Source of the DNA: Durusdinium trenchii
Taxonomy: Eukaryota > Sar > Dinophyceae > Suessiales > Symbiodiniaceae
Assembly: GCA_963970005.1 (NCBI GenBank)
Contig: CAXAMN010026428.1
Coordinates: forward strand, 610,539-674,538
DNA length: 64,000 bases
Direction: 5' to 3'
How positions within the stretch are numbered: the first letter of the stretch is position 1; each line of letters starts with the position of its first letter. Position numbers and translations under genes: made by a program. Positions 32,503-43,300 of the stretch are shown here, one piece after another. The notes beneath the pieces were generated by a model that made no database searches, was not told where the DNA came from, and worked only from the letters and a program-made list of their open reading frames with translations.

Positions 32503-33423
32503 CCTGACAAGTTTGTGCTCGAGCAGCTCAAGCCGAGCGATGTGGATCAAGCCATGAAGCTGGAGGTTTTGCGCACTTTCGTCGAAAATCCACGATCTTC
32601 CCTGCAGATCGTGGTTTTGCTACTCACCATTGTCTCGTGCAGTGCTGTGATCCTTCAAACGCTTCCAGATTTGCATCAGACATCTCTCTTTTTCTTTTGG
32701 CTTGAGGCTGTAGTTACCGTGATCTTTACATTTGAGTTGCTCCTTCGACTTCTTGCAGCAGAATCCTTACTTGACTTCTTCACGGACTTGTTCAATTGGA
32801 TCGATCTTTTGGCGGTTTTGCCTGGCTACGTTGAGTTTGCGCTCTGTAGAAACCTCACTTTGCATACCATGCTAGCCTCGCCTATCCTTCGCATCATGTG
32901 GTTGATACGTATTTTTCGTTTCTTGAAGCTGACGCGAAAATGCCCTACTCTAGCCTTGTGCAGTGCCATGTTTTTTCATGTCTTGAACAGCAGCGCGCTG
33001 GCAATTCTGGCAATTCTTTCGTTTTTGATTATCGTATCTGCGAGTTTGTTATACCTGGTCGAGTCAGACCGTTGTGAAGAACTTGGATTACCTTGTCATG
33101 GATTTGAAAGTATTCCTTCCTCCTTTTGGTTCTCAACAATTACTCTGACCACCGTTGGCTATGGCGACGTTTATCCTTTCACTCAAATGGGCCGTACCAT
33201 CGCTGCTTTCTTGGCCGTTTGCGCAGTGATTTTGATGTCTCTTTCGACGGCACTTCTCTCTGTGAACTTTGAGCGAAGCAAAGGGTACCTGGACCTGGAG
33301 ACGTCGGAACAAGAGATGCTTCGAGATCTCAAAAAGGCTCCTTTGCTGCAGCTTAAGGCTATGCCGCAGCTGCTGTTGGTCGTTGGTGTTGTTGTGCTGC
33401 GCGTGCCAAAAAGCAGTTTTTGA
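32503..33423 (+). CDS. Six-transmembrane voltage-gated potassium channel (Kv-type)
   Basis: It encodes a Shaker-like K+ channel subunit of the plasma or internal membrane. Counting from an in-frame ATG at 32467, S1 is about residues 45-64 and S2 is 73-98 with the Kv-typical FTFELLLRLLA. S3 is 103-120 (NWIDLLAVLPGY). S4 is 138-160 with R142, R148, R151, K154 and R157 spaced by three. S5 is 174-198, the pore helix is 216-228, and the selectivity filter TTVGYGD is 228-234. S6 is 243-266. The ATG at 32467 lies in a pyrimidine-rich stretch ending TTTTGCAG at 32502, so 32503 is more likely an exon start than 32467 a translation start. No T1 tetramerisation domain or cyclic-nucleotide domain is visible. 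The tail after S6 is only about 50 residues. The frame is intact to a TGA at 33421-33423. Confidence 0.85.
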   Translation, partial: PDKFVLEQLKPSDVDQAMKLEVLRTFVENPRSSLQIVVLLLTIVSCSAVILQTLPDLHQTSLFFFWLEAVVTVIFTFELLLRLLAAESLLDFFTDLFNWIDLLAVLPGYVEFALCRNLTLHTMLASPILRIMWLIRIFRFLKLTRKCPTLALCSAMFFHVLNSSALAILAILSFLIIVSASLLYLVESDRCEELGLPCHGFESIPSSFWFSTITLTTVGYGDVYPFTQMGRTIAAFLAVCAVILMSLSTALLSVNFERSKGYLDLETSEQEMLRDLKKAPLLQLKAMPQLLLVVGVVVLRVPKSSF

Positions 33424-34490
33424 AGCATGCTCTGGCGCGCATGCAATGATACTCCAAAGCGTGCAAAAAAAGAAAATCTAATTGAAACAAAAACAATACA
33501 TACACATGTATTTATGATGTCTTTTCGTTGGGGATCGGAATCCAAAACCAACTTTTGACGTGTTCCGATGTTCTTGAACCTCGGCAAGCCAAAAACCGTG
33601 GCATGCACGACTTTCTTGCATCAGCCAAAAACATGGTCTTAATACATGTTTGCCCAAAAACACCGCTACGCAGCTTTGAGCAGTATCTAGCAGTCATACT
33701 TTCGCTCAACAATTGCAAAAGCACCGCAGTTTGGATTTTTTTTGAGCATCAGCATCCCAAATATCTTCAACAATCGTCAAAACGCGTTCCAAAAGTGAGT
33801 ATTGAATGGCAATGACCACAGCAATTTGGGGCATGCTGACTTCCACCTCTCGTCAAACTTTTATCCACAGCGGTTGCTACGCAGCTTTGTTCGTCGTTCG
33901 CTCACTTTCCACGACGGGACTTCGCTTTGGGAGCCCTTTGAGATGGTTGGACCGCATTGTGTACTAACATGTACTGACTTTGATTCAGACAATTTGTTCG
34001 CGTAGGTTTCGTCGAGGCATTTAGCGACCTCGTACAAACTCTTATCTCGAGTGTGTATTTTGCTTCTGTTCCCTGCGTTTCTGTCCCCAGCGTTACAACC
34101 CTGCGCCCTTCCTAAAAGCTGAAGCTTCTTCATGTCGGTCATATGCTTCAACACAATCTATTCTTAGGATTTTTAGGATGCCCGCTCAGCAGGTAAGTTG
34201 CTACACACTGCCCTTCGCGGATTTCGACTGCCGTCACCGCTGTCCTGCTGTGAACATGAACCAATACACTCTGTGGTAACTCATGAGCCATGAGCGTGCC
34301 TTCGTCCCGCTCCGAACTCAATGTAGGAATTCAAGAGTGTCTTTGTTTTCCTTCCTGCTGCCCCCCCTGCATAGTTAAAAGCTAAAATGATTCCAAGGGA
34401 TACACACACAGGGGGGCAATTGACATGAAGGGAGGACGACGATGAAAGCGTGCCGCGGTGGAGACAACGAGCCACACCGCCAAGACGTGG
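33424..34490. other. No recognisable gene
   Basis: Overlapping open frames on both strands lack motifs and protein-like composition. A CTACTAG-family repeat begins at 34493. Confidence 0.4.
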
Positions 34491-35096
34491 CACCTAGTAG
34501 CTTCTTGCTCCTAGTAGCGAGGCCTGGAGCCCCTAGTAGCGTCCTTGCTACTAGTAAGACGTAGCACCTAAAAGCCTAGTTTTGTAGCTGTGCACATTCA
34601 CACTGCCCCGACAGGTGTGCATACAAAAAAAGAAAAGACGAAATGACCGGATGCGAAGACAGGAGACATGTAAAGAAAATAAATAGGAAAGTGAAAGGGA
34701 TGAAGGGGAATCACGAAGGGAACAAACCCAAACCCCATTTCAAAAAGCCTGGGGCACCTAGCCTAGCTCGGTAAACGTCCGCTGTGCACTGAAACCTTTA
34801 AAGCTGGGACTAAGATCACTAGATCTTGAGCTCAACACTACGGCCGCTGGCACCGCCCCGCCTACGTGTAGGCTAGGCCGTGTCCAGCGTAGTATTGGTC
34901 CAAAATATGTTGAACCTGAACCTGAGCTTTAACCGAAACTTTGGGGTGTAGCTTAACGGCTACAACTACGGTCTCCAGCACCTAAGACTCTTGGGTACAT
35001 AGATGTGTTTAACATGCAGCAGGCCAGCAAGATGTTTCCTTCTTTCGCATAAAATGCATCACATGAAGATAAAATATGCTGATGCATTCAGCGTTG

Positions 35097-35290
35097 CAGC
35101 GTTGCGTAAAGACCGTGATTTTCGACGCCGAGGCTTGGGACAAATTGGCCCACTCTCTGGCTGTGGCATCTGCACAAGCCTCGACGCCATCTGTGCCTTT
35201 GCCCGTTCGCCCCACTTTGCAGCTCTTGGAAGACAGGGGAAGATCTTTCTGTTTGGATATGCAAGAATGTCTCAGCATAGTGCAAGCAAC
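35097..35290 (+). CDS. Possible N-terminal exon of PPR cluster 2
   Basis: One frame reads KTVIFDAEAWDKLAHSLAV and LQLLEDRGRSFCLDMQECLS, with helical, protein-like composition. A longer 266-codon frame (35003-35803) overlaps it in another phase but has weaker composition. No domain is assigned. Placement before the PPR exons is the only hint of its role. Confidence 0.25.
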
Positions 35291-35443
35291 CTAGGAGGAA
35301 CAAAGCCATTCCTCGAAAACCGGATGTTTGCAAAATGCCAGCCCGCTTGGTTCAAGAGTTTGGATCTGAGTAGTTTATGCCTCGCTCATTTGATGAAATC
35401 TCTCAATCCTGTCACTCGTTATCTTTTGTTTCTTTCGTTGCAG

Positions 35444-36083
35444 TCACTGGGCCTTGGCACTTCATTGGCTGCAGAGCCTTCAAGCAGGCGCAAACAGGTG
35501 TCAATCCTGTCCTTCGGCTGTGGCAAGGCGTCGTATGGTGTCACAAGGAAATGCGTGTGTGATCCTGTTTTTTGTCACTTCCTTGTCCTTTCTATTTACG
35601 TATTAGGTTTGCGGATAAGAGATAGCATGAAGTACTACAACAAGAAACTAGTAGTAAACATAGTACCAAGGCCGCAGGAGAAGCCTTCGCGTCGAAGCTC
35701 TTACGAGATTTTGATGGAAATTGCGAAGAAAAACAGCCAATTTGATATAGTTGGTTATTTTTGTTACTGTAATTTATGTTGTTTTTGGAAACTAAAAGTT
35801 TAAAACATTTTTTAAAGGGCAAACTTCAGTCATTGAGACTCGATAAAGTAGTGTATAGCCGGTGCTTGACAAATCTGTTTAAAGACTGGTGTTTTGTTAA
35901 CATGCTATAATCTGTTCTTTGTTTTCTTGGACGATATGTTAGTCAAGGCAACCGAGGCAACCGAGGCAACCGGATATCGGGAGCGTGAAAGGCCCTTTGC
36001 AGCCGGATGCCTTCAGTGTTGCTGCTGGAATCCGAGCCTGTGAGCATGCTGGTCACTGGCCTTTGGCACTGGATCTCCTATAT
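35444..36083 (+). CDS. PPR exons, cluster 2 (two segments)
   Basis: 35444-35497 follows TTTCGTTGCAG, reads HWALALHWLQSLQAGAN and ends at AACAG|GTGTC. 36003-36083 follows CCCTTTGCAG, reads PDAFSVAAGIRACEHAG and HWPLALDLLY, and ends at TATG|GTGCGC. Both are PPR helices with the W-x-x-A-L-x-L signature. The two borders as drawn do not join in phase, so an exon is missing between them or the gene is decayed. GGCAACCGA is repeated three times just upstream of the second segment. Confidence 0.5.
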
Positions 36084-36348
36084 GGTGCGCCAACTCGTTA
36101 CGCATGTTCTCCCAATTTGTCGAAGCTTAGTTTGAATTCTCTTGGAACCGACAAAGATTGAGGATCCAATGATTCTTCACAGATTTGTGACAACTGTCGG
36201 ATCATTGATCTCACCAATCCAGGGCTGGAGGAGACTCGAATTATGCCAGGCCATGATGACCGCACTTTTGTGTTTTTCAGGACTGTGCTTCTTATTTTTC
36301 TTTGAGCAACTTTACCATTCGCCTAAGTTGCACCCTTTGCAAAGCTTG

Positions 36349-36763
36349 GCAGATGTGGTGGTGTACAGTTCAGCCATCACTGCTTGTGAAAAGAATCATG
36401 AATGGAAGATGGCCTTGCTGGTTTTTGACCACATGCAGCATGCCAGCCGCTTGGTTATTTTGCTACTACAATCCTTGAAAGTGCCTCTTGAAAAGCAAAA
36501 GCAACTACTTGTAGGCTCAACTACCAGCGGTTACGCTTGCTTTGCTAGCCCGTACCAGTTAGGCGCACAACAAATTATAAAGAAAGGATGAACTGAAAGA
36601 ATGTCCGTGTGTTTTGTTCAAAGTCCTTCTCTCAATGTACGAAGCTTTTGCACGTCGCGCTGCAGGTGTGTCTCCGAATGCAATTACTTACTCTGCATGC
36701 ATTTCTGCTTGTGCACGGCACAGCGACTGGAGAGAGGCGACCACCAACTTCACCTTGAGGGTG
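36349..36763 (+). CDS. PPR exons, cluster 2 (two segments)
   Basis: 36349-36457 reads ADVVVYSSAITACEKNHEW and KMALLVFDHMQ, a complete canonical PPR repeat. 36614-36763 reads MYEAFARRAAGVSPNAITY and SACISACARHSDWREAT, another. The V-S-P-N-A-I-T-Y block is strong. A CTACTAG-family repeat follows at 36786 and would fall in the next intron. Confidence 0.6.
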
Positions 36764-37436
36764 AATTGTGTTTTTGCCTTCTCCTTTGTAGTAGCGTCCT
36801 TGTTCCTAGTAGTAAGGCCAGGAGCCCCTAGTAGCGTCCTCTTGCTCCTAGTAGCGATGCCAGGAGCCCCTAGTAGCGTGCTTGCTCCTGCCTTTGGCCT
36901 TCACAGGAAAATAAGTCCAATCTAGTTTGTAGATCAAAAGTCATAGAGGGTCATGGAGGAGTGTTGCTCCTTGTGCTTGTGGAACTGGTTATATGATGCT
37001 GGCATAAGTTTAACTTGTTCCCTCTGATTCTAAGCTTTTTGTGCTATGCGTATGATCTTTTCCCTGGCTCGGGAGACCGAGTTTTTATATGTTTTTAATG
37101 ACGATTTTGAACCCACCTTGTGACGACATGCTTTCTACACGGCTCTTCAAAGCTCAAAGCCTAAGCTACAATCTAAGGGCATCGCTACTAACAATTGGCA
37201 TTACTAGTAGCAAGAAGCTACTAGTAGCGATGCACCTGTTACTAAGACCGCCTGCCATCCCTTCCCACTCTCCAGGCGTTGCATCTCCTGGCTGCTGCGA
37301 CAAATGTCGGGCATTTCACAGCGATTGCTTGCAATGTCACTGGACGAAGGCAAAATATGCCTATCGTATTTTGCGTTAAGCTGGCTAAGCGAGTTGTGCA
37401 TTTTGTTCATGTCATATCCTGCATGTGAACCCCGTT

Positions 37437-38271
37437 AAGGCTGTGATTACGGCCTGTGCCAATGGTCATGAATGGCAGGCGAAGCACCCCAGAGCACTGG
37501 ATTTAGACCTGATCTTGTGTTTTTCCAGGTGCCTTTGCTGCTGCTTCAGCTGGTTGAGCCCACACTTGTAACCTTTAGCTCTGCAATCAGTGTTACTGGG
37601 CCCAAAACATGGGGCAAAGAATCTTGCATTTGAGAAATGAATCTAGGAACCAAGTGAAAAGTGCGACGCTAGTAGCAGATTACCTAGCAGTTTGTTTAGC
37701 CCTTACCTAATTAAGGAGACTATAATTAAGTTTTGGCACCGTTTTCATTTTGCAAATTCGACGGTTTCTTCGGCCCGTTCGGTTTTGGTTTAAGGCTTGT
37801 GAGCGGAGCACACAATGGCAGCACGCTCTACAGATTCTCTCAGACTCTGGGCGCTCAAAGTTCGCTACTAGGAACAAAGGGCATCGCTACTAGGGGCTCC
37901 TGGCCTTACTACTACGAACAAGAAGCTACTATTAGACCTTACTTTTGTTTATTTAGTTGTTACTTTTTGTTTAGCCCGGGGGGAATAGGCTGTAGAGGGA
38001 GGAAATTAATAGCTATAGGCTATAGGTAGCTAGTAGAAGCAAAAAGTAGATAGTACCTACAGTAAACTACTACATATGGACGTAGGATAGCTCACGCTTC
38101 TTCAAGGAATCTCCCCCTTAGGGCGGCGGGGGGGGACCTTCGTCAAGTTCCTAGAGAAACTTAACAATTGACAAACTTAACAGTTGATGCTGTAAAGCTT
38201 GAGGACATGCAGATTGCTCTTTTCGGGTATGATTTGATTCCAGTGAACACGTGCATCTCTGCTTGCGTCAA
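37437..38271 (+). CDS. PPR exons, cluster 2 (three segments)
   Basis: 37437-37512 reads AVITACANGHEWQAKHPRAL; a GC donor (GGCAG|GCGAAG) inside it is plausible, since dinoflagellates use GC and GA donors. 37529-37594 follows TTTTTCCAG, reads LLLLQLVEPTLVTFSSAISV. 38226-38271 reads GYDLIPVNTCISACVK and ends at GTCAAG|GTGCAG. Each matches one PPR helix. These are the last PPR signatures found going to the right. Confidence 0.45.
38086..38135 (+). repeat. Dispersed element 'GGATAGCTCACGCTTCTTC', copy 1
   Basis: GGATAGCTCACGCTTCTTCA followed by AGGA and a C-rich/G-rich foldback (CTCCCCCTTAGGGCGGCGGGG). A second, cleaner copy lies at 44421-44478. Confidence 0.6.
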
Positions 38272-38275
38272 GGTG

Positions 38276-39374
38276 CAGATGTTCAAAGTGGTTTGTGTGT
38301 TGAAACATTTTGAAGCCATCAGCACTTTGAAAGCCAACTTCAAAAAGCAGTGCGTGCAGGCACGTCAACAAGACGCTGCAGCCAGCTTGCTTCGAAAGGC
38401 AGGACCGTGTTTTGGGTGCCACCAAGTTGAAACCCAGGAAACATCAACCCTAAAACCGAGCATGAAATACAGTTGTCAAGCTTGGTAGGCAGGTGTCATG
38501 AGAGAGAAGCTTTGGTCAGATGGCAAAGATCAAACTAGTTGCTGATTCTTTTGGGGAGGACGGACAGATTAGACATGCAAGCCACAGCTTCGACACCAGA
38601 TGAGAAGAAGTTGCACGCAAAACATCAGCAACCCAGTGCCCTCGAGTGAATCTTGTCCCATCCATTAAATAGCGAGAACAGGGACAACGCTTCCTTCGCT
38701 TCTCATTTCATACCCTAAAAAAGCCCTGTGCAGAAGAAGAGCCAGGTTCGTACTACGCCCCCCCATATCGAAAACAGGGCGATAATTTAGGCAATGGTTC
38801 ATGCATGTGATAGCCATGGAGGCCATCGCTAGTAGGTTGGAGGCCATCCCTTCTAGGTCGGAGGCCATTGCTACTAGGGTGGAGGTCACCTGTCGCTGTT
38901 ACACTCTACCACATGTTTCAGCAATCCACACTCAAAGCTCCTTGCATGTTCCATCTCACTCTCTTCATCTGTCTCTCTCTCTCTCTCTTGTTAAACTAAC
39001 TTTGTACGCAGCTGATGTTTTGTCTTTCACTTCTTTCACTCTGGAAGATCTATATCTCTATGTGGTCATTGTCACGCCTTCCATGCAAAAACCTTGTCTC
39101 TCGATCTTTGGAATCTAAAGTCCACGTATTGCATACAAACAGTTATCAATTGTTCTTTCTCTGTGAGTCTCGTTGGGAGATTTGTATTCCGCACAAAAGG
39201 ATTGGACCTCTGGAACGGACATCTGTCGTGCCGTCTTGCGGTGGCGGTGGCAACACCAATTCTCTGACGTCATTGTGCAACATATGCTTGTTGTATGTCT
39301 TGGCACCACAGATATGTTGCATCGTATAATGACACTTCTACTCAGAGGTTCTACATCGGAACTTGGCAGTTCTG
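38276..39374. other. No assigned gene
   Basis: The stretch contains dispersed 21-bp units at 38816-38888 and a CT microsatellite near 38970-38990. Open frames are short and mutually overlapping. Confidence 0.35.
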
Positions 39375-39848
39375 CGCAAAGCTTTCCGGTTGCCAGCTCA
39401 TGAACAACTCGTCTTCGTTGTTGCTGCTGTTCCCAGGACCAAAAACAGCCGCCGAACATAATTGTCACTGCCTCTTTCGGTTGACGAGTTTGGCGCCAAT
39501 GAGGACGCAACTGATGGCGGCGCTTCTTCTCTAGATTGCTTTCCAAGCCATGGACCCACAGGACTGAGCCCTCGCAACCCGCCTTAAGGCGGAGCCAAGG
39601 CAGTCGAGGTCGTCGAAAGCAAGCAGCAACGCAAGCGCCTGGAACCCCACAAAGGCTGGCGGTGTCGACAAGTTCCACCAGCTCCGGTGTTCACTGGTGA
39701 TCTTGACCAAGATCCATATGAGTCAGAGTCAAAGTTATCGTCGTGTAGTTTTAACTGGGGCGTTTTTCACACAGTGCTTTTCCTCGAATGATGACAGGGG
39801 ACGCCCTAAAGATATACCTCTAAGACTTGCATTGCTGCCATTAAGGTG
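39375..39848 (+). other. Protein-like segments in two frames, possible retroelement debris or exons
   Basis: One frame reads SVDEFGANEDATDGGASS to a TAA near 39585. Another, from about 39567, reads GGVDKFHQLRCSLVILTK and ends at a donor-like TTAAG|GTGAGG near 39846. The acidic DEFGANEDATDGG block reminds me of linkers in dinoflagellate copia polyproteins, but this is from memory. The assignment is uncertain. Confidence 0.2.
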
Positions 39849-40042
39849 AGGAGCCGTATTGGCCTGCACAGTGGGGGTCTACTCAGCTTGACCTTGATCA
39901 TGGGAAGATCGGGAAAGGGTGCGGATCCATTTTTGTTTCCATGTATGGGCGATTTCAACGATACCCGAACGATACCTTAGAAGGTACATTTTCTCAGTTA
40001 CATGACAAGGTCCCCATGCGTACACTTGGTTTGCTGCTGGCT

Positions 40043-40486
40043 TGCTTCTGCTTCTGCTTCTGCTTCTGCTTCTGCTNNNNNNNNNNNNNNNNNNNNNNNN
40101 NNNNNNNNNNNNNNNNNNNNNNNNNNNNNNNNNNNNNNNNNNNNNNNNNNNNNNNNNNNNNNNNNNNNNNNNNNNNNNNNNNNNNNNNNNNNNNNNNNNN
40201 NNNNNNNNNNNNNNNNNNNNNNNNNNNNNNNNNNNNNNNNNNNNNNNNNNNNNNNNNNNNNNNNNNNNNNNNNNNNNNNNNNNNNNNNNNNNNNNNNNNN
40301 NNNNNNNNNNNNNNNNNNNNNNNNNNNNNNNNNNNNNNNNNNNNNNNNNNNNNNNNNNNNNNNNNNNNNNNNNNNNNNNNNNNNNNNNNNNNNNNNNNNN
40401 NNNNNNNNNNNNNNNNNNNNNNNNNNNNNNNNNNNNNNNNNNNNNNNNNNNNNNNNNNNNNNNNNNNNNNNNNNNNCTGCTTCTGC

Positions 40487-40561
<75 letters not shown>

Positions 40562-40760
40562 TGCTGCTGGTGCTGCTGCTGGTGCTGTTGCTGTGCTGGC
40601 TGGCTGCTTTTGCTGCTGCTTGCTTCCGCTTGTTGCTCTTGCCGGTGTTCCTGCTGCTGGCTTGCTGCCCCTCTTGGTGTGCTAGTGCTGGTGGTCTATG
40701 CTGGTCTACTGGTGGTCTGCTGCTGCTACTGCTGCTACCCACCCGTCGTTGCTGACCAAC
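40043..40760 (+). repeat. CTG/CTTCTG microsatellite with assembly gap
   Basis: CTTCTG hexamers run from about 40043 to 40076 and CTG triplets with CTTCTG interruptions from 40477 to about 40600, decaying to 40760. The gap at 40077-40476 is exactly 400 bases of N. Apparent leucine-, alanine- or serine-rich peptides across it are artefacts. Confidence 0.9.
40077..40476. other. Assembly gap (400 N)
   Basis: Exactly 400 unknown bases lie inside a triplet repeat. The round number suggests a placeholder or estimated size, so the true repeat length is unknown. Confidence 1.
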
Positions 40761-40909
40761 GGCTCGTAAGTTCAAATGCTTTTAGGATCAAGGATCCCGT
40801 TTGTGTCCACATTGGAAATACCATTCTGACTATATTTGCGGACAAACGATAGGGCCGATAGGGGGCGCCCTAATCTACCTATGAGTACCCCAACCTGTCT
40901 TGACGCTGG

Positions 40910-41420
40910 CTCACATTGTTTGTGGCATTATAGGAAGGGATTGCTTCAATGGATTCGAAGTACGAGCGAATTTCTTCCGCCCAGCGAACAAGCCCTTCAA
41001 GCCCGTGAGCAGTGGAAAGTCAAGGCTGAGCAAGAGTTTGAAGAGGTCTCAGACGATCGTGAAGGACCTTGAAGAGTCCTCTGGCGTGTTGCAGGACCTG
41101 AATATGAATATGATGGGTCGCTTGTAGAGTGCGTCCATTCAGTTCCTTTGTTCGACACTTTCGTTTGCTGGAGCGTCGCCTTTCTGATGGCCGAACGCCA
41201 CCATATCCAGAGGAGGCCCGCGGCCCGCATCATTAAGTTGTTGGACGGACACAAGCTGGGCGAGCGTTCCACTTCCAAATTGTTGTTGGCAGCTGGCGAC
41301 AAGTACCAGATGAAGGAGATCCTTGCGACCAGGATCAAGAAGACCACTTCCACTTCGTCATCGTTTGCCAGCGCTTTGCCCCAGTCAGACGCTCAAGGCG
41401 CTCCTGGAGCACAGGTGTAA
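40910..41420 (+). pseudogene. Unrecognised coding segment with one in-frame stop
   Basis: In one frame the sequence reads HYRKGLLQWIRSTSEFLPPS and AREQWKVKAEQEFEEVSDD to a TGA at 41070-41072. It then continues in the same frame with GPEYEYDGSLVECVHSVPLF and LLDGHKLGERSTSKLLL to a TAA at 41418-41420. Amino-acid composition is good on both sides of the stop. A GTTGCAG|G acceptor follows the stop, so an intron is an alternative to a broken gene, although the phase of the obvious donor does not fit. No domain is recognised. Confidence 0.35.
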
Positions 41421-41792
41421 GTGTCAGACGCAGCTGAAGTGCGGGTCGTTGACGGCAGCGATACATCCACACAATCCTCGGGCCCCCGAGTGACATGAGT
41501 ATGAAACCATGTTTCCCTTCTGCGCAAAACACTTCTGAGCTCACGGTGAATGATCTCCAAGGTTCTTAGTGCACTAAAGCGGCAGCGACGGCCAATTTGT
41601 TTCAAGGTCCCCATTGACCTTTCTCTTCAACACCTACGCCAACAGTGAATGGGCAAATGCTCCCAAGAACAAGAGTCAAGGTGGAAACAGAGCACGCACT
41701 TGGTAAGTCCTATCGCCCGAGGACTAGCCGCCGAAGCGGCGCCGCTTGACAGGGCCTTCAACACAGCCTGCATCTGATGCCAAAAGCCGTTG

Positions 41793-41976
41793 AAAAGCAA
41801 TCCACCGGCTCAGCGCCACTTTCTCTGCTGAGAAGAGTGGAGGTCGATGTGGCGGGCTTGAGACAGTCATGTCGCAATTTACGATGGCCAACGCTTACTC
41901 CCTGTCCGTCTAGTGTTGCACTGGGGGCCTCGAACCCGGGCCTGACGGCTCATTAGACCACACCAGACCAGTGCAA
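41793..41976 (-). ncRNA. tRNA-like Pol III unit (SINE head or tRNA relic)
   Basis: On the - strand, TTGCACTGG (41976-41968) pairs with CCAGTGCAA (41924-41916), forming a 9-bp acceptor-like stem. Between them lie TGGTGTGGTCTAATGAG, resembling an A box, and GGGTTCGAGGCC, a perfect B-box core. The enclosed length (about 61 bases) is too short for a normal tRNA, and the T stem pairs poorly, so this is not an intact tRNA. A TTTT run on the same strand near 41793 would end transcription after about 185 bases. Dinoflagellate genomes contain tRNA-derived SINEs, which would fit. Confidence 0.35.
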
Positions 41977-41999
41977 TTCTGAAGCATCACACCATGTTG

Positions 42000-43300
42000 G
42001 CGTTAACGCTCGTGGGGCCTGATGTTCATTTTCCATGTTTGCCATCCTTTGTTCAAGCGAGGGCGGGGTCGAACGTTGACGTGCTATGAAAAGTCTTGAG
42101 CGCTGCAGATGCTTTTAGGTCTAGGACATTGTGGTCGAGCTTTGGTTAAAGTGTCTTTCTTAGGTAGCTCTTGCAAGCGAAGGGTGAGTTGTTTTGTACG
42201 TCTCCAGGCCAGTTTCTTGTTGAGATTGTCCGCGCACTGTCGCCGCTGATGTTCACAAGGATATTAGGCTGTGCTCAGTTGTATCCATGTCTTGTTTTCT
42301 TATCTCGATGCTGATGCAGCTATGTCCAACATCAGCACGGCTTTGTTTCTTTTGTTTTTGCAGGGGTTCGTGTTGTGCTTGGTTCAGAAACCCATGTCTG
42401 TTGTGAATCCAAAATCAACTCAATCCATTCTTCGAACGTTCTGCGATCACAATCGTATATTGTTTCGCGGTGGCTTCATTCATTCGCACACCTGTGATCG
42501 CTTTTTTTCGTTGGGCTTTGCACCGCGCTATGTTTGTTCCTTGTTCGTGTGCTGTTAGCATTGTTCTGTCTTTCCTTGTTGTTAGACACTCACCGGTTGT
42601 TGCGTACGCAGTTGATGTGTCTTCACTTTGGGTTCATGACTGCAGATAGTATAGGGAGCATAGTCGCGCATTGTCACACTCCATGCAAAGACGTTGTTCA
42701 CGGCCATTCCAGACTGTTGGCATCGCTACTAGGAGCAAGGACGCTACCAGGGGCTCCTGGCCCTACTACTAGGAACAAGAAGCTATTAGAAACAATTTTG
42801 TTGATGTAAATTGTGCATTTTTGACTCGACCTCAGGGTTTGCAGCAACCATTGCGGCAGCAGATCTTTGGTGATGACAAGTGCAGATCCGTTCCTGTTCA
42901 GTACGTTGTGGCTTTCGTGTTTGCACATTTACTTTGACAATGCCTCTTGCTATGTTTGTTTCATTTGTTTACCTTTGCAGGACTTTGGGATCCAATCAGA
43001 AGACAAATGAATATTCACTCAAGATAATCAACTAAAAAGCAAATTATTGTGGTGGAAGCCAGAACGCTAAGGATGCCATTTGTTGAAGAGAACGTGTGTA
43101 GCGCTCAATTATGTTACTTCCATATATGGAAACCTTTGACCAGTTACGTATTCATGAGCATTTGTGCAAAGTCCAAAGATGGATATGATATGTACAATCA
43201 GCCATTTGGCCTGACCAAGACTCCCGAGCTCACTTTTTCCCGCGTTTTTTCAGGTGAAACAACTCAGTTCATTGCTCCATGAAGCAAGTCTTGGATTTTT
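42000..43300 (+). other. Possible small exons between 42.36 and 43.0 kb, none assigned
   Basis: Acceptor-like AG|G sites followed by short open segments occur at 42361 (GFVLCLVQKPMSVVNPKS), 42834 (LQQPLRQQIFGDDKC) and 42981. No domain could be named. A CTACTAG-family repeat lies at 42717-42800. Confidence 0.2.

Noticed and set aside
34945-34998. tRNA-like GGTGTAGCTTAACGG with CGGTCTCCA
   Set aside because: It resembles a D arm and an anticodon arm, but there is no T arm with a TTCGA-like loop and no matching acceptor stem. At most a relic.
35003-35803. 266-codon + ORF
   Set aside because: Composition is uneven and a PPR exon (35444-35497) with proper splice borders is read in a different frame inside it, so the long frame is probably accidental.
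39115-39678. 187-codon - strand ORF
   Set aside because: No ATG at the start, no motif, and it overlaps + strand segments of better composition.
39879-40852. Four long ORFs spanning the N gap
   Set aside because: They are triplet-repeat translations through 400 unknown bases.
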